NCBI GenBank assembly: GCA_039030075.1
Contig: JBCCEW010000002.1
Location: 186,001 to 250,000 of the forward strand
DNA from: Myxococcota bacterium
GTDB taxonomy: Bacteria > Myxococcota_A > UBA9160 > SMWR01
DNA length: 64,000 bases
Direction of reading: 5' to 3'
Shown: piece after piece, positions 16,986 through 28,097 of the stretch
Layout: the number at the start of each line of letters is the position of its first letter
Numbering within the stretch: the stretch's first letter is position 1
Made by a program: the position numbers and the translations under genes
The notes under the pieces: model-generated
Databases searched by the model: none
What the model saw: the letters and a program-made list of their open reading frames with translations, nothing else
Told to the model about the DNA's origin: nothing

Positions 16986-17114
16986 CCGCGCCGGTGTCGC
17001 GCCGAGGATTACGGTGGGTCGATCGAGTCGCATGCGCAGCCAGGTCCCGATCAGCAGGCCGCTCACCAGCGACAAGAGCAGTGCGATGCCCACGCTCTTC
17101 AAGACTTTTCCCAT
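16899..17114 (-). CDS. possible small membrane protein
   Basis: A 71-residue frame beginning MGKVLKSVGIALLLS, whose first 30 residues form a convincing hydrophobic helix followed by a basic juxtamembrane RMRLDRP. The last third runs antisense inside the adenosyltransferase gene, and no good ribosome binding site precedes it. It could be a genuine small membrane protein with a 3' overlap, or only chance. Confidence 0.35.
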   Translation of the reverse strand: MGKVLKSVGIALLLSLVSGLLIGTWLRMRLDRPTVILGATPARLAPDALPLDVGLPGPLVRDARHHEQEIG

Positions 17115-17147
17115 CGCCGGGCAGCATAGGCGAGAATCCGTTCCGCG

Positions 17148-17534
17148 ATGAAGATCTTCGTCTATGGCACGCTGCGTCGCGGCGCACCGATGCACGGTCT
17201 CCTCGAGGGGCGCGTCCGCTTCCTCGGCGCGGGCAGTGTCGCCGGTCGCCTGCTGGACCTCGGTGCCTTCCCCGGTCTCGTTCCGCCCGAGGCCGAGGGG
17301 GATCGCGTCGAGGGGGAGCTCTTCGCGATCGTCGAGGGGGAAGCCGAGTCGCTCCTCGACGCGGCCGACCGCTACGAGGGCGAGACCTTTCGACGGAGTT
17401 GGGAAGCCGTCGAGGGCCCGGCGGGCCCCGAGGAAGCCTGGCTCTACTGGTACATCGGAGAGCGCACCGGGCCCGAGCTCGACCCGGGCGATCTGCCTAC
17501 GAACGCAAAAGGTCCAGGATCTCCTCGCGGTTGA
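17148..17534 (+). CDS. gamma-glutamylcyclotransferase-like (AIG2/GGCT) protein
   Basis: GGCT-fold protein, 128 residues. The start [11 protein letters not shown] contains the substrate-cradling YGTL motif, and the helix [15 protein letters not shown] carries the expected glutamate. The family cyclises gamma-glutamyl amines or peptides to 5-oxoproline. Its 3' end overlaps the convergent SNF2 gene by 38 bases. Confidence 0.83.
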   Translation: MKIFVYGTLRRGAPMHGLLEGRVRFLGAGSVAGRLLDLGAFPGLVPPEAEGDRVEGELFAIVEGEAESLLDAADRYEGETFRRSWEAVEGPAGPEEAWLYWYIGERTGPELDPGDLPTNAKGPGSPRG

Positions 17535-20409
17535 GCGGGGCCACCGTGCCCTCGCCGAGTGCCGCCTCGCCGAGAGCGCGCTTGCGCTCCTGCAACGCAA
17601 GGACGCGCTCTTCCACCGTGTCCGTCGCGACCAGCCGCGCGACGACCACGGGCCGGGTCTGCCCGATGCGGTGCGCGCGGTCGGCGGCCTGGGCCTCGAC
17701 GGCCGGATTCCACCACGGATCGAGGATGTACACCGTGTCCGCCGCGGTGAGGTTGAGCCCGCTGCCGCCCGCGCGCAGCGACACGAGCAAGACGGGCGGG
17801 CCGTCCTCGGCCTGAAACGCGTCGACCACCGCCCCGCGGTCGGCGGTGCTGCCGTCGAGTCGGGCGAAGGGCAACTCGGCGTCTCGCAGGACGGGCTCGA
17901 CGCGATCGAGGAGCGACGTCCACTGAGAGAAGACGAGGGCCTTGTGCCCCTCGGCCACCGACGACTCGAGACGCTCGCGGAGCACCTCGAGCTTTGCCGA
18001 CGTCGTCACCTCGCTGCCCGGAACGAGGCCACCGTGACACGCCGCTTGTCGCAGGCGCAGCAGCGCTTCGAGGGCCTGTAGCGGGTTCGCCCCCGCCGCG
18101 AAGCGCTTCGCCACGTCGTCGCGGGTGGCGGCGCGGATCGTGTCGTAGAGCGTCCGCTCGGGTTCGGAGAGCTCGACGTGCAACACGATCTCGGTGCGCG
18201 GCGGCAGCTCGGGGGCGACGTCGCGCTTGAGTCGGCGCAGCACGAAGGGCCGGATGCGGCGTCGCAGCCGCTCCGCCGCTTCGGCGTCGCCCGCCGCAAT
18301 CGGTTTGGCGTAGATCTCGTCGAAGCGCTTGCGGTCGCCGAGCCAGCCGCGCGCGAGGAACTGGAACTGGCTCCACAGCTCCGCCAGGCGATTCTCCACC
18401 GGCGTACCCGACAGTGCGATCCGAAACCGACCGGGCAGGGCGTGGGCCGCCCGCGCCACCTGGCTGTCCGGATTCTTGATGGCCTGGGATTCGTCGAGCA
18501 CCACGCAGTCCCAGTCGATCTCGCCCAGCTTCTTCGCGTCGAGGCGCAGGAGCGCGTAGCTCGTGACGGTGAGGTCGGCATCGGGATCGAGGCTTCGGCT
18601 GGCACCGTGGTAGCGACACACGGAGAGGTCGGGCCGAAAGCGCTCCGCCTCCGCCGCCCAGTTGGGCAGCACGCTCGTGGGGGCGACGACCAGCGTGCGT
18701 CCGCGCACGGCGCACAGGGTCTGGAGGGTCTTGCCGAGCCCCATGTCATCCGCCAGCAGGGCCGGCAGGCCCGCGTCGCGCAGGCGCCCCAGCCAGGCGA
18801 CGCCGTCCTCCTGGTAGTGGCGCAGCGTCGCTCGGAGCCCGTCGGGGAGGGCGGGCGATGCGTCGTCCTCGCCCTCGAGCCGTTCGCAGAGAGCGAGCAC
18901 GTCTGGGGCCGGCGTCAGGTCGTGGTCTGCTGCGAAGGCGATGAGCTCCGGCCAGGCCGTGGGCGGGAGCGCGTCGCGCTCGCCGCGTGCGGCGAGCAGG
19001 TCGGCCACCCGAGCACCGTGGGCACGCAGCCAGTCGCTCGGGATCTCGGCGAAGCCGCCGCCGTCGAGCGGGACCCAGCTCTCGCCTTCGCGCCATGCGC
19101 TCAGCACGGCGCCTGCCGAGGCCGTGCCCTCCCCATCCCCTCCGGCGAAGGAGAGGTCGAAGCGATCCCCGTCCAACGTCGGGCGGGGTTCGAGGGACCC
19201 GCGTCGTGCGAAGCCGCGCAGGGTGGAATCGTCGGCGAGGTCCGGCCAGCGGCGCAGGCGGTCGGCGAGCGCGAGGGCATCGCCGCCCGTGCTCTCGAGA
19301 CGGCGGCCGGGTGCGAGCTCGAGCTCGCTCTGCAGCTGACGCAACAGCGCCCGCTCGGCCGCTTCGTCCCGCAGCGGCACGGGGCCCCCGAGCGCGACGA
19401 GCTGACCCGCGTCGACGCGCGCGGTCGGCGGGTCGCCGTACACGAGCAGCGGCAACACGCGCAGCGTGTCGCCGTCGCGCGCGATCTCGAAGGAGAGGCG
19501 CGGCGGTTCGCGGTGGGTCTTCGGGAGCCGGTTCGTTGCGATCTCGACGGGGATCCGCTCGCGCAGCGAAGGCAGCACCTCCGTCACGAGCGCAGCGGCT
19601 TCGTCGGCGGCGTAGTCGCGGCCGCGACGCAGCTCCTCGAGCTCGCGCCCCGACAGGTTCGAGGCGCCGGCGCGACACAGGGTCTGGTCGTCGAGGAGCA
19701 CGAGGTCGCCCTCGAAGCGTTCCAGGATGCGCGGGTCGGGACGCACGCGCAGACGGAAGCCGGCGGGACCGTCCTCGAGCCGCCCCTGGAACCCGACCTG
19801 CTCGCTACTGGCCGTGATCGGCGTTCCGTCGAGCTGGACGTCGGCGATGCGCGCCAGCGCTGCGAGCACGGCGCTCCACACGCCGCGCGGGAGCACGCCG
19901 CGACGCTGGGTGCCGAGCGCGCTCTCGAGCGCGACGTCTTCGCCGGTCGCCAGGAAGTCGGGACCGTCCACGCGACCCGAACGCACGGCCGCGATCGTGC
20001 TGCGCAGCGGGCTCTCGCCCGTCTCGGCAACGACGACCCGCTCGAAGGAGAGCGCGCCATTCTCGCGCGTCAGTCGTACGGCGAGTCTTCCCGCCTCGGC
20101 CTGGCGCCCGGCGGGCAGCGACTGGCCGGCATTGCGCGCGCGGCGCACCGCGATGACGGCGGCCGCCGCGTGTTCGCAAGCGGGTTCACGGCTCGCGCAG
20201 TCACAGTCCCAGTCGGCGTCGTCCGGGTAGAGCACGACCGTCGGGGACACCACCGCGTTCGGGACCGCCACGCGCACGACGATCTCGTCGTCAGTCTCGC
20301 GTTCGCCGCTCACCGCCTCTGCGCGGGCGAGCTCCACGCCACGTGACCAGCTGCCCGACGAGCACTGGGAGCGCAGCTCTTCGAAGAGTTCCTCGAGCGG
20401 ACCGCTCAC
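17497..20409 (-). CDS. SNF2-family helicase with SWIM zinc finger
   Basis: SNF2/RapA-like ATPase, 970 residues. Near the N-terminus a SWIM zinc motif CDC-x5-ACEH is present. After a long middle region, the helicase core follows: Walker A DDMGLGKT, Walker B variant VVLDESQ, motif [12 protein letters not shown], and in the second RecA lobe motif VI RAHRIGQ. Such proteins translocate on double-stranded DNA and remodel protein-DNA complexes, often in stress or repair; partners unknown. The GTG start at 20409 lies eight bases past the meaB stop, suggesting co-transcription with ecm and meaB. Confidence 0.93.
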   Translation of the reverse strand: MSGPLEELFEELRSQCSSGSWSRGVELARAEAVSGERETDDEIVVRVAVPNAVVSPTVVLYPDDADWDCDCASREPACEHAAAAVIAVRRARNAGQSLPAGRQAEAGRLAVRLTRENGALSFERVVVAETGESPLRSTIAAVRSGRVDGPDFLATGEDVALESALGTQRRGVLPRGVWSAVLAALARIADVQLDGTPITASSEQVGFQGRLEDGPAGFRLRVRPDPRILERFEGDLVLLDDQTLCRAGASNLSGRELEELRRGRDYAADEAAALVTEVLPSLRERIPVEIATNRLPKTHREPPRLSFEIARDGDTLRVLPLLVYGDPPTARVDAGQLVALGGPVPLRDEAAERALLRQLQSELELAPGRRLESTGGDALALADRLRRWPDLADDSTLRGFARRGSLEPRPTLDGDRFDLSFAGGDGEGTASAGAVLSAWREGESWVPLDGGGFAEIPSDWLRAHGARVADLLAARGERDALPPTAWPELIAFAADHDLTPAPDVLALCERLEGEDDASPALPDGLRATLRHYQEDGVAWLGRLRDAGLPALLADDMGLGKTLQTLCAVRGRTLVVAPTSVLPNWAAEAERFRPDLSVCRYHGASRSLDPDADLTVTSYALLRLDAKKLGEIDWDCVVLDESQAIKNPDSQVARAAHALPGRFRIALSGTPVENRLAELWSQFQFLARGWLGDRKRFDEIYAKPIAAGDAEAAERLRRRIRPFVLRRLKRDVAPELPPRTEIVLHVELSEPERTLYDTIRAATRDDVAKRFAAGANPLQALEALLRLRQAACHGGLVPGSEVTTSAKLEVLRERLESSVAEGHKALVFSQWTSLLDRVEPVLRDAELPFARLDGSTADRGAVVDAFQAEDGPPVLLVSLRAGGSGLNLTAADTVYILDPWWNPAVEAQAADRAHRIGQTRPVVVARLVATDTVEERVLALQERKRALGEAALGEGTVAPLNREEILDLLRS

Positions 20410-20416
20410 CGGGACC

Positions 20417-21391
20417 TCACGCGCCGCCGAGTCGTTCCTCGAGCGTGCGTGTGAGTCGCGCCAAGGCGGCGAAGGCGCTCTCGTCCGTCGACTGGTTCAG
20501 CTGGTCTTCGACCCCGGCGACGCCGCCGACGCGCTCGAGGCCGAAGCTGCCGAAGCGACGCCGCAGACTCTCGACCACGAACCGCCGGCGTCCACTCTCG
20601 CGGCGCGCCGCGAGCTGTCCGGCGGCCAGGGCGTGTTCCCTGTGGGTGTCGAGCAGGTCGAGCAGGGCATCGATGCCCGTCCCGTCGCGGGCGGACACCA
20701 GTTCGACGGGCGGCGCCCAGTCCTTGGGGTCGCGCTCGGTGAGCCGCAGACCGCCTTCGAGCTCGCGCGCCGTGCGCTCGGCGAGCGGTCCGACGTCGGC
20801 CTTGTTCACGGCGAAGAGGTCCGGCAACTCGAGGATGCCGGCCTTCATGAACTGGAGGGTGTCACCGCCGCCCGGGTTGGCCACGAAGAGCAGGGAGTCG
20901 GCGAGTGCCGCGATCTCGCCTTCGGATTGACCCACGCCGACGGTCTCGACGAAGACGTGGTCGAAGCTGGCGGCGAGGATCGAGACCGCGGCCCAGGTGC
21001 TCTCGGCGAGACCGCCGAGCCGGTCGCGCGCGGCCATCGAACGGATGAACACGCCCGGGTCCCCCGCCCCCGAGCGCATGCGGATCCGGTCGCCGAGGAG
21101 CGCGCCGCCGGTGCGCTGGCTCGAGGGGTCGACGGCGACGACGGCGACGGTCGCGTCGCGTCGGCGCAAGCCGCGCACCAGCGCGTCGAGCAGCGTGGAC
21201 TTCCCAGCGCCGGGCGCACCGGTCACGCCCACCCGCGCCGCTCCCGGGAACGGTGCGTCCTGGTCGAGGGCGTCGAGCAGGGCGAGCGCTTCGGCGCGCT
21301 TCGCGGGACGCCGATCGTCGGCGAGGTTCAGCGCCTCCGCGACGGCGCCGCGGTCCCCTGCGCGCAGGCGTTGGACGAGCTCAGGCGGCAG
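20417..21391 (-). CDS. meaB: MeaB/ArgK-type G3E GTPase, B12-mutase chaperone
   Basis: GTPase that protects and reloads adenosylcobalamin-dependent acyl-CoA mutases. Walker [10 protein letters not shown], the [11 protein letters not shown] block, [10 protein letters not shown] and NKADV (base recognition) are all present. A GTG at 21232 would begin at VGVTGAPG and cut off the conserved N-terminal helix. That helix ([18 protein letters not shown]) is encoded in frame upstream with no ATG, GTG or TTG available, so I place the start at the CTG at 21391, overlapping the mutase stop by 11 bases. Length then is 324 residues, normal for the family. Directly downstream of ecm. Confidence 0.9.
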   Translation of the reverse strand: MPPELVQRLRAGDRGAVAEALNLADDRRPAKRAEALALLDALDQDAPFPGAARVGVTGAPGAGKSTLLDALVRGLRRRDATVAVVAVDPSSQRTGGALLGDRIRMRSGAGDPGVFIRSMAARDRLGGLAESTWAAVSILAASFDHVFVETVGVGQSEGEIAALADSLLFVANPGGGDTLQFMKAGILELPDLFAVNKADVGPLAERTARELEGGLRLTERDPKDWAPPVELVSARDGTGIDALLDLLDTHREHALAAGQLAARRESGRRRFVVESLRRRFGSFGLERVGGVAGVEDQLNQSTDESAFAALARLTRTLEERLGGA

Positions 21392-23369
21392 CGCGGGAGT
21401 CCGCCACGACGTCGACGATCTCGTCCATGATTCGCGTCAGGTCGAAATCCTTCGGGGTGTATACGCGCGCGACGCCGGCGGCTCGTAGCTTCTGTGCGTC
21501 GTCGTCCGGGATGATGCCGCCCACCACGACGGGCACGTCGCCGCAGCCGACCTTCCGTAGTTCCTCGAGGACGTCGATCACCAGCACGCCGTGGGAGCCC
21601 GACAGGATCGAGAGGCCGATCACGTGGACGCCTTCGTCGCGGGCCGACGCGGCGATCTCTTCGGGTGTCAGCCGGATGCCCTCGTAGACGACCTCCATGC
21701 CGACGTCGCGTGCCTTCACGGCGATCTGCTCGGCGCCATTGCTGTGGCCGTCGAGGCCGGGCTTGCCCACCAGGAGCTTGAGCGGGCGTCCGAGCTGGGC
21801 TTCGATGGCCTGGACCCGTTCGCGCACGGCGGCGGTGCCGTCGCTCGCTTCGGCGGCGCGCCCCTCGACCACGCCGGTCGGCGCCCGGTACTCGCCGAAG
21901 CGCTGCCGCAGCGTGTCGGACCACTCGCCGGTGGTGACGCCGGCCTGGGCGGCTCGGATCGAGACGGGCATGACGTTGCGTCCGGATGCCAGGGCGTCGT
22001 CGAGCTCGCGGAGCGCGGCCTGCACTTCGGCGTCGTTGCGCTTCGCGCGAAAGGCGCGCAGCGCCTCGATCTGATCGCGCTCGGCCGAATCGTCGACCAC
22101 CAGGATGCTCTGCTCGTCCTCGTCGGTGAGCGGGGAGGGCTCGGCCTCGGTGTAGGCGTTCACGCCGACCACGGTCTGCTCGCCGTTCTCGATCGCGCGC
22201 AGGCGTCTCGTGTTCGATGCGACGAGCTGCTGCTTCATGTAGGCGCTCTCGACCGCGGCGACGGCCCCGCCCATCTTGAGCACGCGTTCGAGCTCTTCCT
22301 TCGCGCTCGCCTTGAGCTCTTCGACCTTCGCCTCGACCACGTGGGACCCGTCGAAGAGGTCCGGGTACTCGAGCAGGTCGGTCTCGTAGGCGAGGATCTG
22401 CTGGATCCGCAGGGACCACTGCTGGTCCCAGGGGCGCGGCAGACCGAGGGCCTCGTTCCACGCGGGCAGCTGCAGGGCCCGGCAGCGGGCCTTCTTCGAG
22501 AAGGTGACCCCCAGCGCTTCGAGCACGATGCGGATGACGTTGTTCTCGGGCTGGGCTTCGGTGAGGCCCAGGCTGTTCACCTGAACCCCGTAGCGGAAGC
22601 GGCGCAGCTTCGGATTCTCGACGCCGTAGCGCTCACCCGTGATCTCGTCCCAGATCTCGGCCATCGCCCGGCACTTGCAGATCTCTTCCACGAAGCGGAT
22701 GCCCGCGTTCAGGAAGAAGGAGATGCGGCCGACGACGTTGGGAATGACCTCGGGCGAGACGTCGCCACTGTCGCGGACGCCGTCGAGCACGGCGATCGCG
22801 TTCGCCATGGCGTAAGCGATCTCCTGGGTGGGTGTCGCTCCGGCTTCCTGCAAGTGGTAGGAGCAGATGTTGATCGGATTCCACTTCGGAATCTTGTCGA
22901 CCGTGTAGGAGACCATGTCGGCGATCAAGCGCATGGACGGCTCGGGCGGGAACACGTACGTGCCGCGCGAGAGGTACTCCTTGATGATGTCGTTCTGGGT
23001 GGTGCCCTGGAGCGCCGCCGCATCGACTCCGTTGCGCTCCGCGTTCGCGACGTAGAGCGAGAGCAGCCAGGCCGCGGTCGCATTGATCGTCATCGACGTG
23101 TTCATGCGATCGAGCGGGATCTGATCGAAGAGCGTCGCCATGTCGTCGATGTGGGAGATCGGCACGCCCACCTTGCCGACTTCGCCGCGCGCCAACGCGT
23201 GATCCGAATCGAAACCGGTCTGGGTCGGCAGGTCGAATGCGACCGAGAGACCCGTTTGTCCCTTGGAGAGATTGCTGCGATAGAGGGCGTTGCTCGCCTT
23301 CGCCGAAGAGTGACCGGAGTAGGTCCGGAACACCCAGGGGCGGTCGCGTTCGGGAGTGGGGGCGCTCAT
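21381..23369 (-). CDS. ecm: ethylmalonyl-CoA mutase
   Basis: Adenosylcobalamin-dependent acyl-CoA mutase, 662 residues, converting ethylmalonyl-CoA to methylsuccinyl-CoA. The substrate-binding TIM-barrel half starts RPWVFRTYSGHSSAK and has QTGLSVAFDLPTQTG and the active-site block QNDIIKEYLSRGTY. The fused C-terminal cobalamin domain has DGHSNG (the D-x-H-x-x-G cobalt-ligand motif) and LSILSGSH. By recollection it agrees strongly with characterised single-chain Ecm/MeaA proteins and less with methylmalonyl-CoA mutases, which are longer or split. Followed by meaB in an overlapping arrangement. Confidence 0.9.
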   Translation of the reverse strand: MSAPTPERDRPWVFRTYSGHSSAKASNALYRSNLSKGQTGLSVAFDLPTQTGFDSDHALARGEVGKVGVPISHIDDMATLFDQIPLDRMNTSMTINATAAWLLSLYVANAERNGVDAAALQGTTQNDIIKEYLSRGTYVFPPEPSMRLIADMVSYTVDKIPKWNPINICSYHLQEAGATPTQEIAYAMANAIAVLDGVRDSGDVSPEVIPNVVGRISFFLNAGIRFVEEICKCRAMAEIWDEITGERYGVENPKLRRFRYGVQVNSLGLTEAQPENNVIRIVLEALGVTFSKKARCRALQLPAWNEALGLPRPWDQQWSLRIQQILAYETDLLEYPDLFDGSHVVEAKVEELKASAKEELERVLKMGGAVAAVESAYMKQQLVASNTRRLRAIENGEQTVVGVNAYTEAEPSPLTDEDEQSILVVDDSAERDQIEALRAFRAKRNDAEVQAALRELDDALASGRNVMPVSIRAAQAGVTTGEWSDTLRQRFGEYRAPTGVVEGRAAEASDGTAAVRERVQAIEAQLGRPLKLLVGKPGLDGHSNGAEQIAVKARDVGMEVVYEGIRLTPEEIAASARDEGVHVIGLSILSGSHGVLVIDVLEELRKVGCGDVPVVVGGIIPDDDAQKLRAAGVARVYTPKDFDLTRIMDEIVDVVADSRAAA

Positions 23370-23634
23370 GGGGCGTGGACTCGCGTTTCGGGCGCGGCCA
23401 GAATGGCGCGCAAGTACGCGAGAAGATTAACGAAAGTGCCTCGTTTGGCGCCAGCTTACCCGCGTCTGCGGTTCGCCCCGGAACCCCCCGAGATTCCTCG
23501 GGTTCGGGTGAATTCCCGAAGACCCACGTACGTCTACGAAGCCCGCCCGGCCCCGAGCCCCGCTCGTTCGGTCCGGCTCGCGCGCGACGCGGCATGCTGC
23601 CTGTCGCCCCACCCCGGGCGGGCTAACTTTCGAC

Positions 23635-24594
<960 letters not shown>

Positions 24595-24598
24595 CCTC

Positions 24599-25345
24599 TT
24601 GATTGCGTTCACTAGACGACCGGCTGCGCCGGCCGTCCTTGGTGTCGGCGCAGCGATTCTTCGAATCGCACCGCGCCGACGACACCCTCCGGTCTCGCGG
24701 CGTCGCGCCGGGTGGCGGGTTCTGGTGGTGTGCTTGTGCCTGGGCGCGAACGCGTGTCTGCCCACGCAACCCACGCGGCATCTGCTGCACTTCGCGGAGG
24801 AAGCTCCGGCCGAGGGCAGCTTCGCGCCCGATGTGGCGGTCCGGGACCTCGACGGAGCAGAGCGTCGGCTCTCGGAGTGGATCGGGGAGCGTCCGGTCGT
24901 ACTCCAGCTCGGAAGCTACTCCTGCCCGCTGTTTCGACAGCGACGGCACTGGATGAACCGCATGGCCGAGGGCTGGAGCGACCGGGTCCAGTTCCTCGTG
25001 GTCTACACCCAGGAGGCGCACCCGATCGATGCGGCGAGCCCGTGGACGCCCGAGGTCTGGGACCCCTGGGTGAATGGATGGTCCGGTGTCCGCATGACGA
25101 AGGCCGTTTCCTGGCAGGAGCGCCGGGACGCCGCCGAGCGGGCGCAATCCGAGCTCGACCTCGCGATGCCCGTACTGCTGGATCGCATGACCGATGACGC
25201 CTGGCGCCAGTACGGACGCGCTCCCTCGCCCGCCTTCGTGATCGATCGCAACGGGCGCATCACCCTGCGTCAGGTCTGGGTGAACCCGGGACCGATTCAC
25301 GACGAGCTTCGCCGGTTGGTCGCGGAACCGAGCGAGGCGCCGTGA
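24599..25345 (+). CDS. deiodinase/redoxin-like secreted protein (cysteine form)
   Basis: Thioredoxin-fold protein, 248 residues if begun at the TTG at 24599. A basic N-terminus and hydrophobic helix end in GANACLP, which could be a lipobox or signal-peptidase site. The domain matches the iodothyronine-deiodinase-like family: LGSYSCPLFRQ holds the catalytic position, cysteine where vertebrate enzymes have selenocysteine. In bacteria such proteins are thought to be redox enzymes rather than hormone deiodinases. It starts four bases past nadA, so shared transcription is likely. Start uncertain. Confidence 0.7.
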   Translation: MIAFTRRPAAPAVLGVGAAILRIAPRRRHPPVSRRRAGWRVLVVCLCLGANACLPTQPTRHLLHFAEEAPAEGSFAPDVAVRDLDGAERRLSEWIGERPVVLQLGSYSCPLFRQRRHWMNRMAEGWSDRVQFLVVYTQEAHPIDAASPWTPEVWDPWVNGWSGVRMTKAVSWQERRDAAERAQSELDLAMPVLLDRMTDDAWRQYGRAPSPAFVIDRNGRITLRQVWVNPGPIHDELRRLVAEPSEAP

Positions 25346-25439
25346 CTGTCGGGTCGCGGCCGCTGCGTCCCACACGCGCACCGGGTCCCTTACCCGCCAG
25401 GTAATCGCGGGGCTTCCCTCGATCCCGCATGCTGTCGGC

Positions 25440-26243
25440 ATGGCGGGTCGACGCACGACGGAATCCGGGTTCGGGGCGCTGCTGCGCGACGCCCGGAAGG
25501 CGCGCGGCGTCTCCCAGCTGACCCTCGCACTCGACGCCGACGTGTCGGCGCGCCACCTGAGCTTCCTCGAGACCGGGCGCGCCGAGCCCAGTCGCGAGAT
25601 GGTGCTGCGCCTGGCGGAAGCCCTCGACCTCCCGTTGCGCGAACGCAACCTCTGGCTGACCGGGGCGGGCTTCGCTTCGATCTACACGGAGACCTCCCTC
25701 GACGCGCCGGAGATGGCCACGCTACGCCGCGTGCTCTTCGGCATGATCGATCGCTACGACCCCTACCCGGCACTGCTGATCGATCGGGGCTGGAACGTCG
25801 TGCACGCGAACGCTGCGCTCGGGCGCACCTTTGCCCGCTTCGTCGGGACCGACCCGGTCTGGACCGCCCAGCCCCTGAACCTCGTGCATCTCACCTTGCA
25901 TCCGGGTGGGCTGCGTCCCTGGCTCGTCAACTGGGACGACGTCGCGGCCTATACGCTGCTGCGGCTCTCGAGAGAAGCGGCGCTGGCCTCGGAGTCCGAC
26001 GAACTCGCCGCGCTCCTCGAAGCGGCGCGGGGGTATCCGGACCTGCCGCCGGCGCGACCGACGGTGCCCGAAGGGCCCGTCCTCCCGCTCCACTTGAAGC
26101 GTGACGACCTCGAGCTGCGTCTGTTCAGCACGGTTACGACCGTCGGCAGCCCGGGAGACATCACCCTCGAAGATCTCCGCATCGAAGCCTTCGTCCCGGC
26201 CGACGACGCGAGTGAAGCCGCGCTCCACGCGCTGGCGGAGTAG
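25440..26243 (+). CDS. XRE-family regulator with MmyB-like ligand domain
   Basis: Transcription regulator, 267 residues. Residues about 10-65 form a Cro/C1-type helix-turn-helix (GVSQLTLALDADVSARHLS, RAEPSREMV). The rest matches the MmyB-like PAS-type domain (IDRGWNVVHANAAL, LNLVHLTLHPGG), which in relatives binds a fatty-acyl-like ligand. It usually controls a neighbouring gene, here most simply the small membrane protein at 26324 or a short-chain dehydrogenase elsewhere. Confidence 0.88.
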   Translation: MAGRRTTESGFGALLRDARKARGVSQLTLALDADVSARHLSFLETGRAEPSREMVLRLAEALDLPLRERNLWLTGAGFASIYTETSLDAPEMATLRRVLFGMIDRYDPYPALLIDRGWNVVHANAALGRTFARFVGTDPVWTAQPLNLVHLTLHPGGLRPWLVNWDDVAAYTLLRLSREAALASESDELAALLEAARGYPDLPPARPTVPEGPVLPLHLKRDDLELRLFSTVTTVGSPGDITLEDLRIEAFVPADDASEAALHALAE

Positions 26244-26323
26244 CCACCCCGCGTTCGTCTGCACCGAACCGGCTCCACCCGGGCATCACCCGGATCGCGC
26301 CCGACACCATAAGGAGACACTCC

Positions 26324-26734
26324 ATGTCCGATCAACGTCTGCTCAAGGGAGCCCTGCTGGCGAACGCCGCCTTCTCGACCTGCTCCGGGGCCGCGAGCCT
26401 GCTCTTCGCCGATGCGCTCGGAGAGTTCCTCGGCGGCATCCCCGGTTCCGAACTCATGGGCCTGGGTGTGGGGCTGCTCGGCTTCGCCGGGTTCGTGTTC
26501 TGGCTCTCCCGGCGAGATGTCGTGCCGGCGGCGCTCGGCTGGGGAGTCGTCGCGGGCGACGTCGCCTGGGTGTTGGCCACGGTGCCGATCGTGGCGTCGG
26601 ACGCGCTCTCGCGCGGGGGCGATTGGCTCGCGCTCGGCATCGCCGACGTCGTGCTGCTCTTCGCGATCCTCCAGGGCGTGGGTCTCTGGCGCAGCCGGTC
26701 GCTGACGGGCTCGGCGGCGGAGGCCACGTCCTAG
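26324..26734 (+). CDS. small four-helix integral membrane protein
   Basis: 136 residues with four predicted membrane helices (about 5-28, 42-62, 67-90, 98-122) and no soluble domain. AAGGAG lies nine bases before the ATG. The family is unnamed to me; small MmyB-associated membrane proteins of this size are common. It probably shares regulation with the XRE gene upstream. Confidence 0.75.
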   Translation: MSDQRLLKGALLANAAFSTCSGAASLLFADALGEFLGGIPGSELMGLGVGLLGFAGFVFWLSRRDVVPAALGWGVVAGDVAWVLATVPIVASDALSRGGDWLALGIADVVLLFAILQGVGLWRSRSLTGSAAEATS

Positions 26735-26816
26735 GTCGGGGAGGGCGTCGCGGGGCCGAGAGGCCTCGCTGACGCCCGGCGTCCTTCATCGACGATCGAA
26801 TCAATTCGTTGACGAC

Positions 26817-26833
26817 TGTCAGTGAAACTGGCA
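26817..26833. promoter_or_regulatory. candidate TetR operator before the P450 gene
   Basis: Inverted repeat TGTCAGT-gaa-ACTGGCA, matching at six of seven pairs, 35 bases before the P450 start. A TTGACG hexamer (26809-26814) lies just upstream as a possible -35 box. A TetR gene follows the P450 gene, a common autoregulated layout. Confidence 0.5.
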
Positions 26834-26867
26834 AGGTCTCGTTCCGCACCCGCTGGAGCGACCCGCC

Positions 26868-28097
26868 GTGCCCAACCCCGACCTTGCCGACTTCTCCCCC
26901 CACGCCGCGTCCTTCTACGAGGGAGGCGAGGCCGACGCCGTCTTCCGACGCCTCCGCGCCGAAGACCCGCTCCATTGGAGCGAACGCTTCGGCTACTGGG
27001 CGGTTACGAAGCACGCCGACATCCAGTCGATGTCCCAGCGACCCCGCCTGTTCTCGTCGGAACAGGGCTCGCAGCTCGCGGAGCTGGTGCGCATCGCGGA
27101 AGGGCGCCCACGTCCCGACGCCTCGCGTGCGGACCAGCTGGCTCGCGCCACGCTCCTGCGGATGGATCCGCCGCGCCACAACCAGCTCCGGAAGGCCGTG
27201 ATCGGGGCGTTCACGCCGCGCCAGGTAGCCGCGCTGGAACCGCGCATCCGGGAGATCGCCCGGCACACCCTGGACACCGTGGGGGAGGGCGACCGCATCG
27301 ATCTCGTCGAGCGCGTCGCGGTGCCGCTCCCGATGATCGTGATCGCCGAGCTGCTGGGCGTGCCGCCCGAGCACGGCCCGCGGTTTCGCCGTTGGTCCGA
27401 CGCGATGATCGCGGCGGGCGCCGGAGAGTTCGGCGACGAGACCCGCGCCGCGTCGACCGAGTTGATCCAGTACGTGCTGGCGATCGCCGAGGAGCGGCGC
27501 AGGCGGCCCCGCGGCGACCTGATCTCGCGACTGGTTGCCGCGGAAGTCGACGGGCAACCGCTCTCCGATCTCGAGATCGGGATGTTCGGGCTCACGCTGC
27601 TCGTCGCCGGGAACGAGACCACCCGCAACCTGATCGCCGGTGGATCGCTCGCGCTGCTGCACCACCCTGAACAGCACGAGCGCCTGCTCGCGACGCCGGG
27701 CTTGCTGCCGAACGCGATCGAGGAGATGCTCCGCTTCGTGACACCGATTCGCCACGTCACTCGCCGCGCGACCGCCGACGTCGAGGTGCGCGGTCGCACC
27801 GTCCGCGCCGGCGATGCCCTCGTGTTCTTCTACGGCTCAGCGAACCGCGACGAGGAGGTCTTCGGTCCGGACGCGGAGCGCTTCGACATCACCCGGTCCG
27901 ACGCGCGCCGGCATCTGTCCTTCGGCTTCGGCGAGCACGTCTGTCTGGGGGCGGCGCTGGCGCGGCTCGAGGCGCGCGTGCTCTTCGAGGAGCTCTTCGC
28001 CCGCTGGCCCCGCTTCGAGCTGGCGGAGACACCGCAGCCGCTGGGATCGCCGCTCGTGAACGGCCTGGCTTCCTTGCCGGTGCGCCGGGCCGCGTAG
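26868..28097 (+). CDS. cytochrome P450
   Basis: Soluble bacterial P450, 409 residues. The I-helix oxygen-activation motif AGNETT, the K-helix E-x-x-R (EEMLR) and the haem-binding loop FGFGEHVCLG are all intact, so it should be a functional monooxygenase. It needs ferredoxin and reductase, not encoded nearby. The GTG start is at 26868. The family is close to bacterial CYP groups acting on fatty acids, terpenes and sterols; the substrate cannot be told. It overlaps the TetR gene by one base and heads an operon with it and an SRPBCC protein. Confidence 0.95.
   Translation: MPNPDLADFSPHAASFYEGGEADAVFRRLRAEDPLHWSERFGYWAVTKHADIQSMSQRPRLFSSEQGSQLAELVRIAEGRPRPDASRADQLARATLLRMDPPRHNQLRKAVIGAFTPRQVAALEPRIREIARHTLDTVGEGDRIDLVERVAVPLPMIVIAELLGVPPEHGPRFRRWSDAMIAAGAGEFGDETRAASTELIQYVLAIAEERRRRPRGDLISRLVAAEVDGQPLSDLEIGMFGLTLLVAGNETTRNLIAGGSLALLHHPEQHERLLATPGLLPNAIEEMLRFVTPIRHVTRRATADVEVRGRTVRAGDALVFFYGSANRDEEVFGPDAERFDITRSDARRHLSFGFGEHVCLGAALARLEARVLFEELFARWPRFELAETPQPLGSPLVNGLASLPVRRAA

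Noticed and set aside
18178-20346. A 722-codon frame opposite the SNF2 gene
   Set aside because: Pure antisense shadow of the helicase; composition low-complexity, no motif.
21381-23369. Calling the mutase a methylmalonyl-CoA mutase
   Set aside because: Its length (662), single-chain layout and N-terminus RPWVFRTYSGHSSAKASN match ethylmalonyl-CoA mutases better.
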